DNA of 64,000 nucleotides, from positions 162,582 to 226,581 of the forward strand of contig NZ_BAAAKI010000013.1 of the NCBI RefSeq assembly GCF_039527675.1. The letters run 5' to 3'. The DNA comes from Luteococcus sanguinis. GTDB taxonomy: Bacteria > Actinomycetota > Actinomycetes > Propionibacteriales > Propionibacteriaceae. This document shows positions 40,829 to 49,916 of the stretch, piece by piece; positions within the stretch are counted from its first letter, which is position 1, and every line of letters starts with the position of its first letter. The position numbers were made by a program, and so were the translations under genes. The notes beneath the pieces are model-generated. The model worked only from the letters and a program-made list of their open reading frames with translations, was not told the DNA's origin and did not search any database.

Positions 40829-41482
40829 TCAGGCGAGGAAGGATGCCACCTCGCTCACGACGGCGCTCAACAGAACCTCCGTCCCGGGTTGGGCCCGCTT
40901 CCCAACCGTCAGTTCGTGGCCCGCACCGGGGACGACGTGCAGGCGGAACCCGTCGTGGCCGTCCAGCACGGCGGACAACTCGTCGGCCGTACCCATCGGG
41001 TCTCGCGTCCCTTGGACCACAAGCGTCGGCACGCGCGCGCCGAGCAGTTCGGCGTCTCGCGAGACGTGGCGAGCCGGCAGGTGCAGCGGGAAGGCGAGGG
41101 CCAGCACCTTGTCGGCGGCCAGTTCGGTGGCTGTCCGGCAGGCGACCCGGGCACCGGCCGACCGTCCGCCCAGCACCAGCGTGGCGGGCTGCAACCACTC
41201 TCGGACGTCCGCGACGGCGAGGCGCCAGGCCTCGTCCAGACGCGTTGGGGCAGGGGCGAGCTTCTGGCCCGCCGTCCGCCAGGGTTGCTCGAAGCGGACG
41301 ACCGCGATGCCGCGCGCCGGGAGCTGTGCGGCCAGCGCGGACAGGTCGGGCGCCTCGATGCCGCCGCCCGCGCCATGGCCGAGCATCAGCACGGTCCCCG
41401 CCGAGGGGTCGCCATCGAGGACGAGTCGGCCAGGCCCTCGCGGGGTGTCGACGGCTCTGCTGGTGATGCCCTGCGTGCTCAT
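40829..41482 (-). CDS. Alpha/beta hydrolase, KANL3/Tex30-like
   Basis: This 217-residue protein has the oxyanion segment LMLGHGAGGG, nucleophile elbow GGRSAGARVA (Ser about residue 108), an acidic residue in VQGTRDPMG and a catalytic His in VPGAGHEL. These are the motifs of the KANL3/Tex30 (dienelactone-hydrolase-like) family. The substrate is unknown. It overlaps the SRAP gene stop by 4 bases, forming a two-gene operon. Confidence 0.82.
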   Translation of the reverse strand: MSTQGITSRAVDTPRGPGRLVLDGDPSAGTVLMLGHGAGGGIEAPDLSALAAQLPARGIAVVRFEQPWRTAGQKLAPAPTRLDEAWRLAVADVREWLQPATLVLGGRSAGARVACRTATELAADKVLALAFPLHLPARHVSRDAELLGARVPTLVVQGTRDPMGTADELSAVLDGHDGFRLHVVPGAGHELTVGKRAQPGTEVLLSAVVSEVASFLA

Positions 41483-42240
41483 ACCGCCTCCCCGTCCAGG
41501 GGAAGGATCAACTGGCGTCCCTCATTGCCCACCTTGCCCACCGCCGTCGAGACGGCCCAGGCGGTCATCTCCTGCTCGGCCGGGAAGTGCATGAGGTCGT
41601 GCGCGCCCAAGGGATCGGTCATTCGCGGGTCGAGCCAGTCGGCCCAGTCGTCGCGGCGCACCTGCACCGGCATCCGGTCATGGATGTGGCCCAACGCGTC
41701 CGTGGCCTGGGTGGTGATGATGGTGCAGGTTGACCACCACGCGTCCGGATGGTCGGCCGGGAGCGTGTCGTCGCGCCAGAACTCGTAGAGACCGGCCATC
41801 GCCATCAGTCCGGGCACCCGGGCCGGGTTGGCGGCGGTGGGGCTGATGAAGAAGGGCTGCTTTCGGGGCTTGGACGAACCGGGGGCGGCTGCGAGTTGGT
41901 ACCACTCGTAGTATCCGTCGGCGGGCAGCAGGCAGCGCCGGTTGGCAAAGGCCTTGCGGAAGGCGGGCTTGTCGGCGACGGTCTCGGAGCGGGCATTGAT
42001 CAGGCGCGCGCCGCCCTTGGGATCCTTGGACCAGCTGGGCACCAGTCCCCAGCGCAGCGGCGCGAGCTTGCGGATGTCTCGTCCAGACTCCCTGTCGGTG
42101 CGGGTCAGGACGGCAGCCACCGGGTCAGTGGGCGCGATGTTGAACCGGGGCGGAAGGTCTGCTCCCGGCACCATCGCAACCGTCTCGAAGATCTCGCTGA
42201 GCCGATCGGCCTCCTTGGAGGCCGCATAGCGTCCACACAT
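41479..42240 (-). CDS. SRAP (YedK/HMCES) abasic-site DNA shield protein
   Basis: The 253-residue protein begins MCGRYAA, so Cys2 becomes the N-terminal nucleophile after Met removal and forms a thiazolidine crosslink with abasic sites in single-stranded DNA. Other active-site elements are NARSET, DGYYEW and the His of GHIHDRMPV. SRAP proteins are associated with the SOS response. The ATG lies 7 bases after TAGTCT without a ribosome binding site. Confidence 0.95.
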   Translation of the reverse strand: MCGRYAASKEADRLSEIFETVAMVPGADLPPRFNIAPTDPVAAVLTRTDRESGRDIRKLAPLRWGLVPSWSKDPKGGARLINARSETVADKPAFRKAFANRRCLLPADGYYEWYQLAAAPGSSKPRKQPFFISPTAANPARVPGLMAMAGLYEFWRDDTLPADHPDAWWSTCTIITTQATDALGHIHDRMPVQVRRDDWADWLDPRMTDPLGAHDLMHFPAEQEMTAWAVSTAVGKVGNEGRQLILPLDGEAV

Positions 42241-42247
42241 GGGCGCC

Positions 42248-42253
42248 AGACTA
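42248..42253 (-). promoter_or_regulatory. -10 box of the SRAP gene, leaderless start
   Basis: TAGTCT on the minus strand is followed after 7 bases (GGCGCCC) by the ATG at 42240. Confidence 0.5.
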
Positions 42254-42324
42254 ACCCCAGCCAGAGTTTCGTTGATGGCGAAGGATCCTTGGCCTGCCGG
42301 TGCGTCGCGCGGTAGGAAAGTGTC

Positions 42325-42939
42325 ATGAGTCTTACACGTGCAGCCGGGCGGACGATGCTCGCCAGTTTCTTCGTCGTGAATGGTGCCAAGGCCGCGGCCA
42401 ATCCAACGCCGCTTGTCGGCGATGCGGAGCCGATAGCCCGCAAGGTGGTCCCGCTGGCCCAGCGGCTCGCCCCGCCAAGCGCCGCCAACTACATCCCCGA
42501 GGACACCAAGCAGCTCGTCCGCCTCTCCGGCGTGGCCCAGCTGCTGGGCGGCTTGGGGCTGGCCACCGGTCTGGCCCGCCGTCCCAGCGCAGCCCTGCTC
42601 GGGGCATCGATGGTGCCGCACGTCATGGCGTCCCGCCCGACCCGGCAGATGTCCGGTGAGGCCCGCACCGCCGCCCGCTCGGTGATGCTGCGCAATGTCG
42701 CGCTGCTCGGCGCCACCCTGATCGCAGCCCAGGACACCCAGGGCAAGCCCTCGCTGGGCTATCGGGCGTCCTCCCAGGCCCGTCAGGTGCGCAGGGATGC
42801 CTCCCGTCAGCAGAAGGCGCTCGCCAAGGCGGCCAAGAAGCAGGCCCGTTCGCTGGACAAGACCAGCAGCCGCATCGGCAAGCAGGCCACGAGCCACGTC
42901 TCCCAGATCACCGACCAGATCGAGTCGGCGCTGTCCTGA
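42325..42939 (+). CDS. DoxX-family membrane protein
   Basis: The 204-residue protein starts SLTRAAGRTMLASFFVVNGA, the first DoxX helix, and has further hydrophobic segments (VAQLLGGLGLATGLARRPSA, NVALLGATLIAA). A long basic Ala/Lys/Gln tail (about 140-204) is unusual for the family and may bind nucleic acid or acidic phospholipid. In mycobacteria DoxX works with superoxide dismutase and a thiosulfate transferase in a membrane redox complex; those partners are not seen here. AGGAAAG serves as ribosome binding site. Confidence 0.82.
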   Translation: MSLTRAAGRTMLASFFVVNGAKAAANPTPLVGDAEPIARKVVPLAQRLAPPSAANYIPEDTKQLVRLSGVAQLLGGLGLATGLARRPSAALLGASMVPHVMASRPTRQMSGEARTAARSVMLRNVALLGATLIAAQDTQGKPSLGYRASSQARQVRRDASRQQKALAKAAKKQARSLDKTSSRIGKQATSHVSQITDQIESALS

Positions 42940-42969
42940 GCACGTCCCGGTGGGGCACACTGTGACTCG

Positions 42970-44289
42970 ATGAGCGACCCACAGACCAACACCCAGCGGC
43001 CCTGGCCGGCTCCCGCCGCGCCGGGGCCGTTGCATGCCACCGTCGAGGTTCCGGGCTCGAAGTCCGAGACCAACCGTGCCCTGTTGCTGGCTGCGCTGGC
43101 GGACGGCTCCTCCACGATCACCGGGGCGCTGGTGAGCCGCGACTCCGAGTTGATGCGTGCAGGGCTCGAGGCCTTCGGCACCCAGATCATCGACGAGGAA
43201 GGAACCCTGCGGGTGCAGCCCGCGAACTTGCGCTCCCCCACCGAGCCTGTCGACTGCGGTCTGGCTGGAACCGTGATGCGCTTCCTCCCGCCGGTCGCTG
43301 CCTTGTGTGCGGGCTCCACCCGGTTCGTCGGTGACGCGCACGCGTCCAATCGTCCGAATGGCCCGATCCTGGCGGCACTGCGCCAGCTGGGGGCCGAGGT
43401 GGCGGGCGACGCCATTCCCTGCACCGTCACCGGTGCGCTCACGGGCCGCGAGGCCGTCGTGGACGCCTCCGGCTCCAGCCAGTTCGTCTCCGGTCTTCTG
43501 CTGTCGGGTGCTCGTTTCCCCCGTGGGCTGGACCTCCGCCACGAGGGCGGACCGGTGCCCAGCCGTCCCCACGTCGAGATGACGATGCAGATGCTGCGCG
43601 AGCGCGGCGTCACCGTGAGCGAGGTCGGTGAGGGCCACTGGGTCGTCGAGCCCGGCCCCATCGCCGCCCGCGACGTGCGGGTCGAGCCCGACCTGACCTC
43701 CTCGGCGGTCTTCCTGGGTGCCGCGGCTCTGGCCGGTGGGTCGGTGAGCGTGCCTGGCTGGCCGTCCCAGACCAGCCAGGGTGGGGACGAGATCCGCGAC
43801 CTGCTGTTCCGGATGGGCGCCGAGGTGTCGCTGGACGGCGACGTCCTGACCGTCAGCGGCACCTGCCGGCTCCGCGCGATCGACGCCGACCTGTCGGGTT
43901 CCTCCGAGTTGACCCCCGTGGTGGCGACCTTGATGGCTTTCGCCGACGGCACCAGCACGATCAGCGGCGTCGCCCACATCCGCGGCCACGAGACCGACCG
44001 TCTCGCGGCACTGGAGACCGAACTGGGTCGGCTCGGCGTCCAGGTCGCGCAGACCACCGACGGCTTGCGCATCATTGGCTCCGAACCGGCCCATCTGCAC
44101 GGTGCACTGCTGCAGGCCTATGCCGACCACCGGATGGCCCACGTTGCTGCGCTGGCCGGGCTGGTCGTTCCCGGAGTGGAGCTCGACGACATCGCGTGCA
44201 CCTCCAAGACCATCAACGACTTCGACGGCCTGTGGCGCTCGATGCTGGCCGGTTCCGCCGGTTCCGCCGGTTCCGAGGGTGCCCGATGA
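42970..44289 (+). CDS. aroA: 3-phosphoshikimate 1-carboxyvinyltransferase (EPSP synthase)
   Basis: The 439-residue shikimate-pathway enzyme joins shikimate 3-phosphate and PEP. Motifs are VPGSKSETNRALLLAAL, LAGTVMRFLPP, GSSQFVSGLLL, ETDRLAAL and YADHRMAH. The residue equivalent to E. coli Pro101 is Phe, as in other actinobacterial enzymes. The C-terminus carries a GSAGSAG tail from a 9-bp triple repeat (44249-44275). It is first in an aroA-rsgA-hisN cluster next to sigR, a conserved arrangement. Confidence 0.96.
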   Translation: MSDPQTNTQRPWPAPAAPGPLHATVEVPGSKSETNRALLLAALADGSSTITGALVSRDSELMRAGLEAFGTQIIDEEGTLRVQPANLRSPTEPVDCGLAGTVMRFLPPVAALCAGSTRFVGDAHASNRPNGPILAALRQLGAEVAGDAIPCTVTGALTGREAVVDASGSSQFVSGLLLSGARFPRGLDLRHEGGPVPSRPHVEMTMQMLRERGVTVSEVGEGHWVVEPGPIAARDVRVEPDLTSSAVFLGAAALAGGSVSVPGWPSQTSQGGDEIRDLLFRMGAEVSLDGDVLTVSGTCRLRAIDADLSGSSELTPVVATLMAFADGTSTISGVAHIRGHETDRLAALETELGRLGVQVAQTTDGLRIIGSEPAHLHGALLQAYADHRMAHVAALAGLVVPGVELDDIACTSKTINDFDGLWRSMLAGSAGSAGSEGAR

Positions 44290-45311
44290 GCCCCCGGGCC
44301 CGCGGCGCGATGGGCCGCAACATCAGCCTGGACGACCATTCCGGCTTCGACCGGCCCGCGAAGCGCACCCGGCCGCGCACGAAGGATCGTCCGAACTACT
44401 CCGAGCTGCCACTGGGCCGGGTCATCACCATCGACCGCGGCCGCTACCGCTGTCAGGTGGACGGACGAATGGTGAGCGCAGCGAAGGCCCGCGGGTTGGG
44501 CCGCAAGGCTGCGATCGTGGGTGACCTGGTGCGACTCGACGGTGACGTCTCCGGCGAGGAGGGCACGCTGGCCCGGATCGCCGAGGTGGCCGAGCGGACG
44601 ACGGTGCTTCGCCGAACCGCCGACGACACCGACCCCTTCGAGCGTCCGATCGTCGCGAACGCCGATCAGCTGATGATCGTCACCGCGCTGGCCGACCCGC
44701 CACCACGCGTCGGCATGATCGACCGGATCATGGTCGCCGCCTTCGACGCCGGGATCGAGCCGATCCTCTGCCTGACCAAGGCCGACCTCGCCAGCCCCGC
44801 CGAGCTGATCGCCGCCTACGAACCGCTTGACGTCCCAGTCGTCGTCACCGAACCGGACGCGGACCTGGGCCAGGTGCGTGCACTGCTGGCCGACCACGTC
44901 ACCGTCTTCGTCGGCCATTCTGGGGTCGGCAAGTCGACCTTGGTCAATGCCCTGATCCCCGACGCAGACCGCGCCACCGGCGTCGTCAATGACGTCACCG
45001 GGCGCGGACGGCACACGTCCACCTCGGCGATAGCGCTGGAGCTGCCCGACGTCGAGGGCGGTTCGGGTTGGGTGATCGACACCCCGGGCGTCCGCTCCTT
45101 CGGTCTCAGCCACGTCACCCCAGAGTCGGTGCTGGCAGCCTTCGGCGACCTGGTCGAGTACACCGAGGAGTGCCCGCGCGGATGCCAGCACGGTGTCGAC
45201 GCCCCGGAGTGTGGTCTGGACGCGGCCCTGGCCCGCGGTGAGCTGGCGCCCGAACGGCTCGCCTCCTACCGGCGGATGTGGCAGGCGGGGCGCTCCACCG
45301 ACAGCTGGTGA
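44286..45311 (+). CDS. rsgA: Ribosome small-subunit-dependent GTPase A
   Basis: This 341-residue circularly permuted GTPase assists 30S maturation. The OB-fold N-domain is followed by G4 (LCLTKADL), G1 (GHSGVGKST), G2 region (GRGRHTSTSA) and G3 (DTPGVRSFGL), then the zinc cluster CPRGCQHGVDAPEC. Its ATG overlaps the aroA stop (ATGA). Confidence 0.95.
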   Translation: MSPRARGAMGRNISLDDHSGFDRPAKRTRPRTKDRPNYSELPLGRVITIDRGRYRCQVDGRMVSAAKARGLGRKAAIVGDLVRLDGDVSGEEGTLARIAEVAERTTVLRRTADDTDPFERPIVANADQLMIVTALADPPPRVGMIDRIMVAAFDAGIEPILCLTKADLASPAELIAAYEPLDVPVVVTEPDADLGQVRALLADHVTVFVGHSGVGKSTLVNALIPDADRATGVVNDVTGRGRHTSTSAIALELPDVEGGSGWVIDTPGVRSFGLSHVTPESVLAAFGDLVEYTEECPRGCQHGVDAPECGLDAALARGELAPERLASYRRMWQAGRSTDSW

Positions 45312-45322
45312 GGCCCAACCGC

Positions 45323-45328
45323 TAGCCT
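45323..45328 (+). promoter_or_regulatory. -10 box of hisN, leaderless start
   Basis: TAGCCT is followed after 6 bases (GAGCAG) by the GTG at 45335. GAGCAG directly abuts the GTG, so it cannot serve as a normally spaced ribosome binding site. Confidence 0.5.
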
Positions 45329-45334
45329 GAGCAG

Positions 45335-46129
45335 GTGGCGAACTACACCGACGACCTGCGCCTGGCGCACCTGCTGGCCGACAACGCCGACTCCGTGTCG
45401 ATGAGCCGGTTCAAAGCCTCCGACCTGCGGATCGACACCAAGCCCGACATGACCCCGGTCAGCGACGCCGACGTCGCGACCGAGCAGGCGATCCGGTCGA
45501 CCCTGGCGAAGGCTCGCCCCCGCGATGCCGTGCATGGGGAGGAGGGTGACGACACCGGCTGGGGTCCGCGTCGGTGGATCATCGACCCGATCGACGGGAC
45601 GAAGAACTACGTTCGCGGGGTGCCGGTGTGGGCCACGCTGATCGCGCTGATGGTCGAGGATGAGGTAGTCGCCTCCGTCGTGTCGGCGCCCGCGCTGGGA
45701 CGACGCTGGTGGGCCTCCAAGGGCGACGGCGCCTACGCCGGCAAGAGCCTGTTGCAGGGTCAGCCCATCCGCACCTCCGGGGTGTCGAGCCTGGCGGACG
45801 CGTCGTTCAGCTACTCCGAGGTCTCGGAGTGGATGGCCTCGGGCCGTGGCCAGCACTTCGTGAACCTGTTGCGTGACTGTTGGCGCACCCGTGCCTACGG
45901 CGACTTCTGGAGCTACATGCTGGTGGCCGAGGGCGCGGTCGACCTGGCCGCTGAGCCGGAGCTGGCGCTGCACGACATGGCTGCACTGGACGTGATCGTC
46001 CGCGAGGCCGGCGGCACCTTCACCGACCTGGACGGCAAGCCGGGCCCGCTGGGCGAGGGCGCGATCGCGACCAATGGTCCCCTGCTCGACCTTGCCCTCG
46101 ACGCGCTGCGTCCCGACGAGATCAACTGA
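45335..46129 (+). CDS. hisN: Histidinol-phosphatase (inositol-monophosphatase family)
   Basis: The 264-residue metal-dependent phosphatase shows HGEEG (first metal ligand), WIIDPIDGTKNYVRGVPVWA (motif A, DPIDGT) and the second metal motif ALHDMAALDVIVREAGG. In Actinobacteria the enzyme in the aroA-rsgA cluster is HisN, catalysing the penultimate step of histidine synthesis; an inositol monophosphatase is the alternative. The start is GTG with a leaderless pattern. Confidence 0.9.
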   Translation: MANYTDDLRLAHLLADNADSVSMSRFKASDLRIDTKPDMTPVSDADVATEQAIRSTLAKARPRDAVHGEEGDDTGWGPRRWIIDPIDGTKNYVRGVPVWATLIALMVEDEVVASVVSAPALGRRWWASKGDGAYAGKSLLQGQPIRTSGVSSLADASFSYSEVSEWMASGRGQHFVNLLRDCWRTRAYGDFWSYMLVAEGAVDLAAEPELALHDMAALDVIVREAGGTFTDLDGKPGPLGEGAIATNGPLLDLALDALRPDEIN

Positions 46130-46174
46130 CACTTGGCGCCGCGACGAGGTCGCTTGGCAGGTTGTGACAACGGC

Positions 46175-46208
46175 AGAGCGCCTGACCCCGGCTGGGGGCA
46201 GGCGCTCT
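46175..46208. terminator. Bidirectional terminator between hisN and serA
   Basis: AGAGCGCCTG pairs perfectly with CAGGCGCTCT (10 bp), with an inner CCCC/GGGG extension. It lies midway between two convergent genes and reads well in both directions. Confidence 0.85.
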
Positions 46209-46228
46209 TGCGTCGCTTCGTGCGCGCG

Positions 46229-47419
46229 TCAGGCCTGCAGCAGCCGGACGCGGATCGTTTCGGGCAGCGCGGCGAGCTCGGCCTCCAGGTTGGGGTGGCT
46301 GCCGGTCACGTCGGTGATCGCATAGCCGATCGAGCCGCGGGTGGACAGCGTCTGGTAGGCGATGTTGCCGTCGTGCTCGGCCAGCACCTGGTTGAGCTTG
46401 GCCATCACGCCGGGGACATTGTGGTGCAGGTGCAGCACGCGGGTTCCCTCGACCGCGCCGGGCTGGATCTGCGGCAGGTTGACGCTCATCGAGGTGGAGC
46501 CACCCTCGGCGTAGTCGACGAGCTTGCCCGCGACATAGCGGCCGATGTCGACCTGGGCCTCCTGCGTGGAGCCACCGACGTGCGGGGTGAGGATCACGTT
46601 CGGCATGTTCTGCAGTTCGCTGACGAAGGGATCCCCCGCGATCTTGGGTTCCTTGGGGAAGACGTCCAGACCGGCGCCGGAAAGATGACCGGACTTGAGG
46701 TGGCGCACCAGCGCCTCGGCGTCGTAGACGGCGCCGCGGGCCAGGTTGAGGAACATGGCCCGGTCGCGCATCTTGGCGAACTGCTGCTCGCCGAAGAAGC
46801 CGGTGTTGGCGGCGCGTCCGTCGACATGGAGGCTGACCGTGTCGGCCTGCTCCAGCAACTCGTCCAGACTGTTGCAGCGGGTCGCATTGCCCAGCGCCAG
46901 CTTGTCGGCGAGGTCGTAGAAGACGACGCGCATGCCGAGGCTCTCCGCGAGCACCGACAGCTGGGAGCCGATATTGCCGTAGCCGACGATGCCCAGCGTC
47001 CGGCCGCGGACCTCGTGCGAACCCGCGGCGGACTTGTCCCACACGCCATCGTGCATCATGCGGTTCTTGTCGAACAGGTGGCGTGCCAGGGCGATGATCT
47101 CGCCGATCGCCAGCTCCACCACCGAGCGGGTGTTCGAGTACGGGGCGTTGAAGATCGGAATGCCGGCCGAGGCGGCGGCATTCAGGTTGACCTGGTTGGT
47201 TCCGATGCAGAAGGCGCCGGCGGCCAGCAACTGGGTGTTCGCCACGACCCTCTCGGTGAGCTGGGTCTGCGAGCGGATGCCGAGCAGCTGGACCCCTTGC
47301 AGGGCCTCGATCAACTCGTCCTCGAGGAGCGCTCCCTTGCGGGTCTCGACCTCGATGCCGTGCTCGGTGAGGATGCGGTTTGCCTCGGGATGGATGTTCT
47401 CCAGGATCAGTGCCTTCAC
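46229..47419 (-). CDS. serA: D-3-phosphoglycerate dehydrogenase, short SerA with ACT domain
   Basis: The 396-residue enzyme makes 3-phosphohydroxypyruvate for serine. The NAD-binding loop is GIVGYGNIGSQL, active-site segments NLARGAVYD and TPHVGGSTQEAQ, and a C-terminal ACT domain (about 325-396) gives serine feedback. Length and lack of an ASB domain make it the E. coli type rather than the 530-residue actinobacterial SerA. The GTG start follows TAGAAT by 7 bases without a ribosome binding site. Confidence 0.94.
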   Translation of the reverse strand: MKALILENIHPEANRILTEHGIEVETRKGALLEDELIEALQGVQLLGIRSQTQLTERVVANTQLLAAGAFCIGTNQVNLNAAASAGIPIFNAPYSNTRSVVELAIGEIIALARHLFDKNRMMHDGVWDKSAAGSHEVRGRTLGIVGYGNIGSQLSVLAESLGMRVVFYDLADKLALGNATRCNSLDELLEQADTVSLHVDGRAANTGFFGEQQFAKMRDRAMFLNLARGAVYDAEALVRHLKSGHLSGAGLDVFPKEPKIAGDPFVSELQNMPNVILTPHVGGSTQEAQVDIGRYVAGKLVDYAEGGSTSMSVNLPQIQPGAVEGTRVLHLHHNVPGVMAKLNQVLAEHDGNIAYQTLSTRGSIGYAITDVTGSHPNLEAELAALPETIRVRLLQA

Positions 47420-47426
47420 CGGAGAG

Positions 47427-47432
47427 ATTCTA
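47427..47432 (-). promoter_or_regulatory. -10 box of serA, leaderless start
   Basis: TAGAAT on the minus strand, one mismatch from the TATAAT consensus, is followed after 7 bases (CTCTCCG) by the GTG at 47419. Confidence 0.6.
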
Positions 47433-47482
47433 GGTTTCAGCGCCGGTCGCGCCGGGCTGGTCTCATGACGGGCACAGGATGG

Positions 47483-48271
47483 TCAGGAAAGCCGGATCCG
47501 TGGCATGGCTGACAGAAGTTCCTGCGTGTACTGCTCCCGGGGCCGTTCGTAGACCTCCGCGATGGGGCCGGACTCGACGACTCGTCCGTGCTGCATGACG
47601 ACGACCCGGTCGCAGACATGGCGCACGACGGCCAGGTCATGGGAGACGAAGACCAGGGTCAGCCCGAACTGTTCCACCAGTTCGTGCAGCAGGTTCAGCA
47701 CCTGCGCACGCACCGACACGTCCAGGGCGCTGACGGGTTCGTCTGCGACCAGCACGTCGGGACGGATGGCCAGCGCGCGCGCGATGGCGATGCGCTGGCG
47801 CTGCCCACCGGAGAACTCGTGCGGGTAGCGATTGGCCAGCTCCGGGTCGAGGCCGACCTGTTCCATCACCTCCCGCAGCCGTGCTGCCCGGTCGGTGGGG
47901 ACGTCGGGGCGGCTGCGCAGCAGGGGTGAGCGCAGCGGCTCGGTGATGATGTCGCCTACCTTCATCCGGGGGTCCAGGGAGCTGCGCGGGTCCTGGAAGA
48001 CCATCTGGACGCTGGAGCGCAGGTCACCGAGGTCCTTGTCGCGCAGGTTGATGATCTCGAGTTCGCGGAACTGGATCGAGCCGGCTGTGGGACGGTCGAG
48101 GGCGGCCATCATCCGCACCAGGGTGGACTTGCCCGAGCCGGACTCCCCCACGATGCCGAGCCGGTCGCCGGGGTTGACGACCAGGTCGACCTCGCTGACG
48201 GCCGCCACGGCGGTGCTTCCTCGGCGGTAGGTGCGCGAGACCTGTTCCAGGCGCCAGGTGGGTTCGCTCAT
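47483..48271 (-). CDS. Peptide/nickel ABC transporter ATP-binding protein (DppF/OppF type)
   Basis: The 262-residue ATPase shows Walker A GESGSGKST, Q-loop QMVFQDPRSSLDP, signature FSGGQRQRIAIARAL and Walker B DVLVADEP. It is the last of five genes of a complete importer, overlapping the preceding ATPase by 4 bases. Unlike many OppF proteins it lacks the C-terminal oligopeptide extension with an iron-sulfur cluster. Confidence 0.93.
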   Translation of the reverse strand: MSEPTWRLEQVSRTYRRGSTAVAAVSEVDLVVNPGDRLGIVGESGSGKSTLVRMMAALDRPTAGSIQFRELEIINLRDKDLGDLRSSVQMVFQDPRSSLDPRMKVGDIITEPLRSPLLRSRPDVPTDRAARLREVMEQVGLDPELANRYPHEFSGGQRQRIAIARALAIRPDVLVADEPVSALDVSVRAQVLNLLHELVEQFGLTLVFVSHDLAVVRHVCDRVVVMQHGRVVESGPIAEVYERPREQYTQELLSAMPRIRLS

Positions 48272-49104
48272 CGGCTGCCTCCCGGACGCCAGAAGTCCTC
48301 GACGACGGGGAGCCGCTCACCCGGTTCGACCAGATCCAGCCGGGCCGTGGCGACCAGGCCCTTGGTGTAGCCGTGCTGGGGGTCGCCGAGCACCTGCGCC
48401 ACGGTGCCGCTCTCGACCATCTCGCCGCGGTACATCACGAGCACCCGCTGGCAGACCTGGCTGACGACGGCCAGGTCGTGGCTGATGAACAGGCAGGCGG
48501 CGTGCTCGCGGGTCAGTTCGGCCTCCAGCACCCGCAGCACGCGGGCCTGGACGGTGACGTCCAGGGCCGTGGTCGGTTCGTCGCAGATGACCAGGTCGGG
48601 TGAGTTGACCAGCGCCATGGCGATCAGGACGCGTTGGCGCTGCCCGCCCGACAGCTCGTGGGGGTAGGCGTCCGCAACCCTGGCCGGGTCGGGCAGGCCG
48701 ACGCGGTCCAGCATCTCCAGCACGGCGTCACGGGCCTGGCCCTTGCGGTCGGGCTGGTGCAGGCGCAGCACCTCGGCGACCTGGCGGCCGCAGGTCATGG
48801 TCGGGTCGAGGGCGGTCATCGGTTCCTGGAAGACCATGCTCACCACATCGCCGCGGAGGCGGGAGAGTTCGCGGTCGTCGGCGGCGAGCACGTCGTGGCC
48901 CGCGAGGCGAACCGAGCCGGAGACATGGGCGTTCTCGGGCAGCAGCCCCATCATCGCCAGCGCCGTCACCGACTTGCCCGAACCGGACTCACCGATCACC
49001 CCCAGACGTTCACCGTCAGCCAAAGTGAAGGACAAATCCTTCACTGCGGGGATTCGCCGCCGACCGAACTCGACGGTGAGGTCGTTCACCTCGAGCAGGC
49101 TCAC
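48268..49104 (-). CDS. Peptide/nickel ABC transporter ATP-binding protein (DppD/OppD type)
   Basis: The 278-residue ATPase shows Walker A GESGSGKSV, Q-loop MVFQEPMTALDPT, signature LSGGQRQRVLIAMAL and Walker B LVICDEP. It pairs with the DppF-type subunit to power the transporter. The start is a GTG overlapping the permease stop (GTGA). Confidence 0.93.
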   Translation of the reverse strand: MSLLEVNDLTVEFGRRRIPAVKDLSFTLADGERLGVIGESGSGKSVTALAMMGLLPENAHVSGSVRLAGHDVLAADDRELSRLRGDVVSMVFQEPMTALDPTMTCGRQVAEVLRLHQPDRKGQARDAVLEMLDRVGLPDPARVADAYPHELSGGQRQRVLIAMALVNSPDLVICDEPTTALDVTVQARVLRVLEAELTREHAACLFISHDLAVVSQVCQRVLVMYRGEMVESGTVAQVLGDPQHGYTKGLVATARLDLVEPGERLPVVEDFWRPGGSR

Positions 49105-49916
49105 CGCACCTCCCGCAGTCTGGGGTCGAGCAGATCCCGCAGCCCGTCGCCGAGCAGGTTGAAGCCGAGCACGGCCAGCGCGATCGCCAAACCGGGCCAC
49201 AGCAGCAACCCCGGGTTGCTGAACAGGTACTTCGACTGGGCCTCGTAGAGCATGCGTCCCCACGACGGCGTGTTCACATTCGTCGCCAGCCCCAGGTACG
49301 ACAGCGCCGCCTCGGCGAGGATCGCCATCGCGAAGCTGACGCTCGCCTGCACCCCGACCAGCGGTGCGATGTTCGGCAGCACGTGACGCAGCGCCACCTG
49401 CGGCCAGGGCGTGCCGCTGGCGCGTGCCGCGAGGATGTAGTCCTGGCTCATCACCTGCACGGTGGCCGCGCGCGCGATCCGCGTGAAGACGGGGATGGTG
49501 GCGATGCCAATGGCGACCATGCCGGTCAGCGTCGAGGCACCGCGCGCGGCGGCCAACAGGATCGCCAGCAGCAGCGCAGGGAAGGCGTAGAGGATGTCGC
49601 TGGCCCGCAGCACCAGGCGGGCTGGCCAGCCGCCGACCATGCCGGCCACCATGCCCAGGGGCACGCCCACCAGGGCGGCGATGGAGACGGCAACGACACC
49701 GACGAACAGGCAGATCCTGGAACCGACCATGATCCGGCTCAGGGTGTCGATGCCCATCCCGTCCGTGCCGAGCAGGTGCGGCCAGCCGGGGCGCTGCAGT
49801 CGCGCGTCCGCATTGACCAGCGTCGGGTCGAAGGGGGTCCACACCAGCGAGACGAGCGCCATCAGCACCAGACCGGCGACCAGGGCCAGCCCAACCCAGA
49901 GCGCAAGCCGCCTCAT
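49101..49916 (-). CDS. Peptide/nickel ABC transporter permease (DppC type)
   Basis: The 271-residue permease has about six hydrophobic segments and the EAA loop DYILAARASGTPWPQVALRH. The sequence HLLGTDGMGIDTLSRIMVGS is typical of DppC/OppC. The ATG at 49916 (MRRLALW) overlaps the DppB-type stop by 4 bases and is preferred over an ATG five codons earlier. Confidence 0.93.
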   Translation of the reverse strand: MRRLALWVGLALVAGLVLMALVSLVWTPFDPTLVNADARLQRPGWPHLLGTDGMGIDTLSRIMVGSRICLFVGVVAVSIAALVGVPLGMVAGMVGGWPARLVLRASDILYAFPALLLAILLAAARGASTLTGMVAIGIATIPVFTRIARAATVQVMSQDYILAARASGTPWPQVALRHVLPNIAPLVGVQASVSFAMAILAEAALSYLGLATNVNTPSWGRMLYEAQSKYLFSNPGLLLWPGLAIALAVLGFNLLGDGLRDLLDPRLREVR

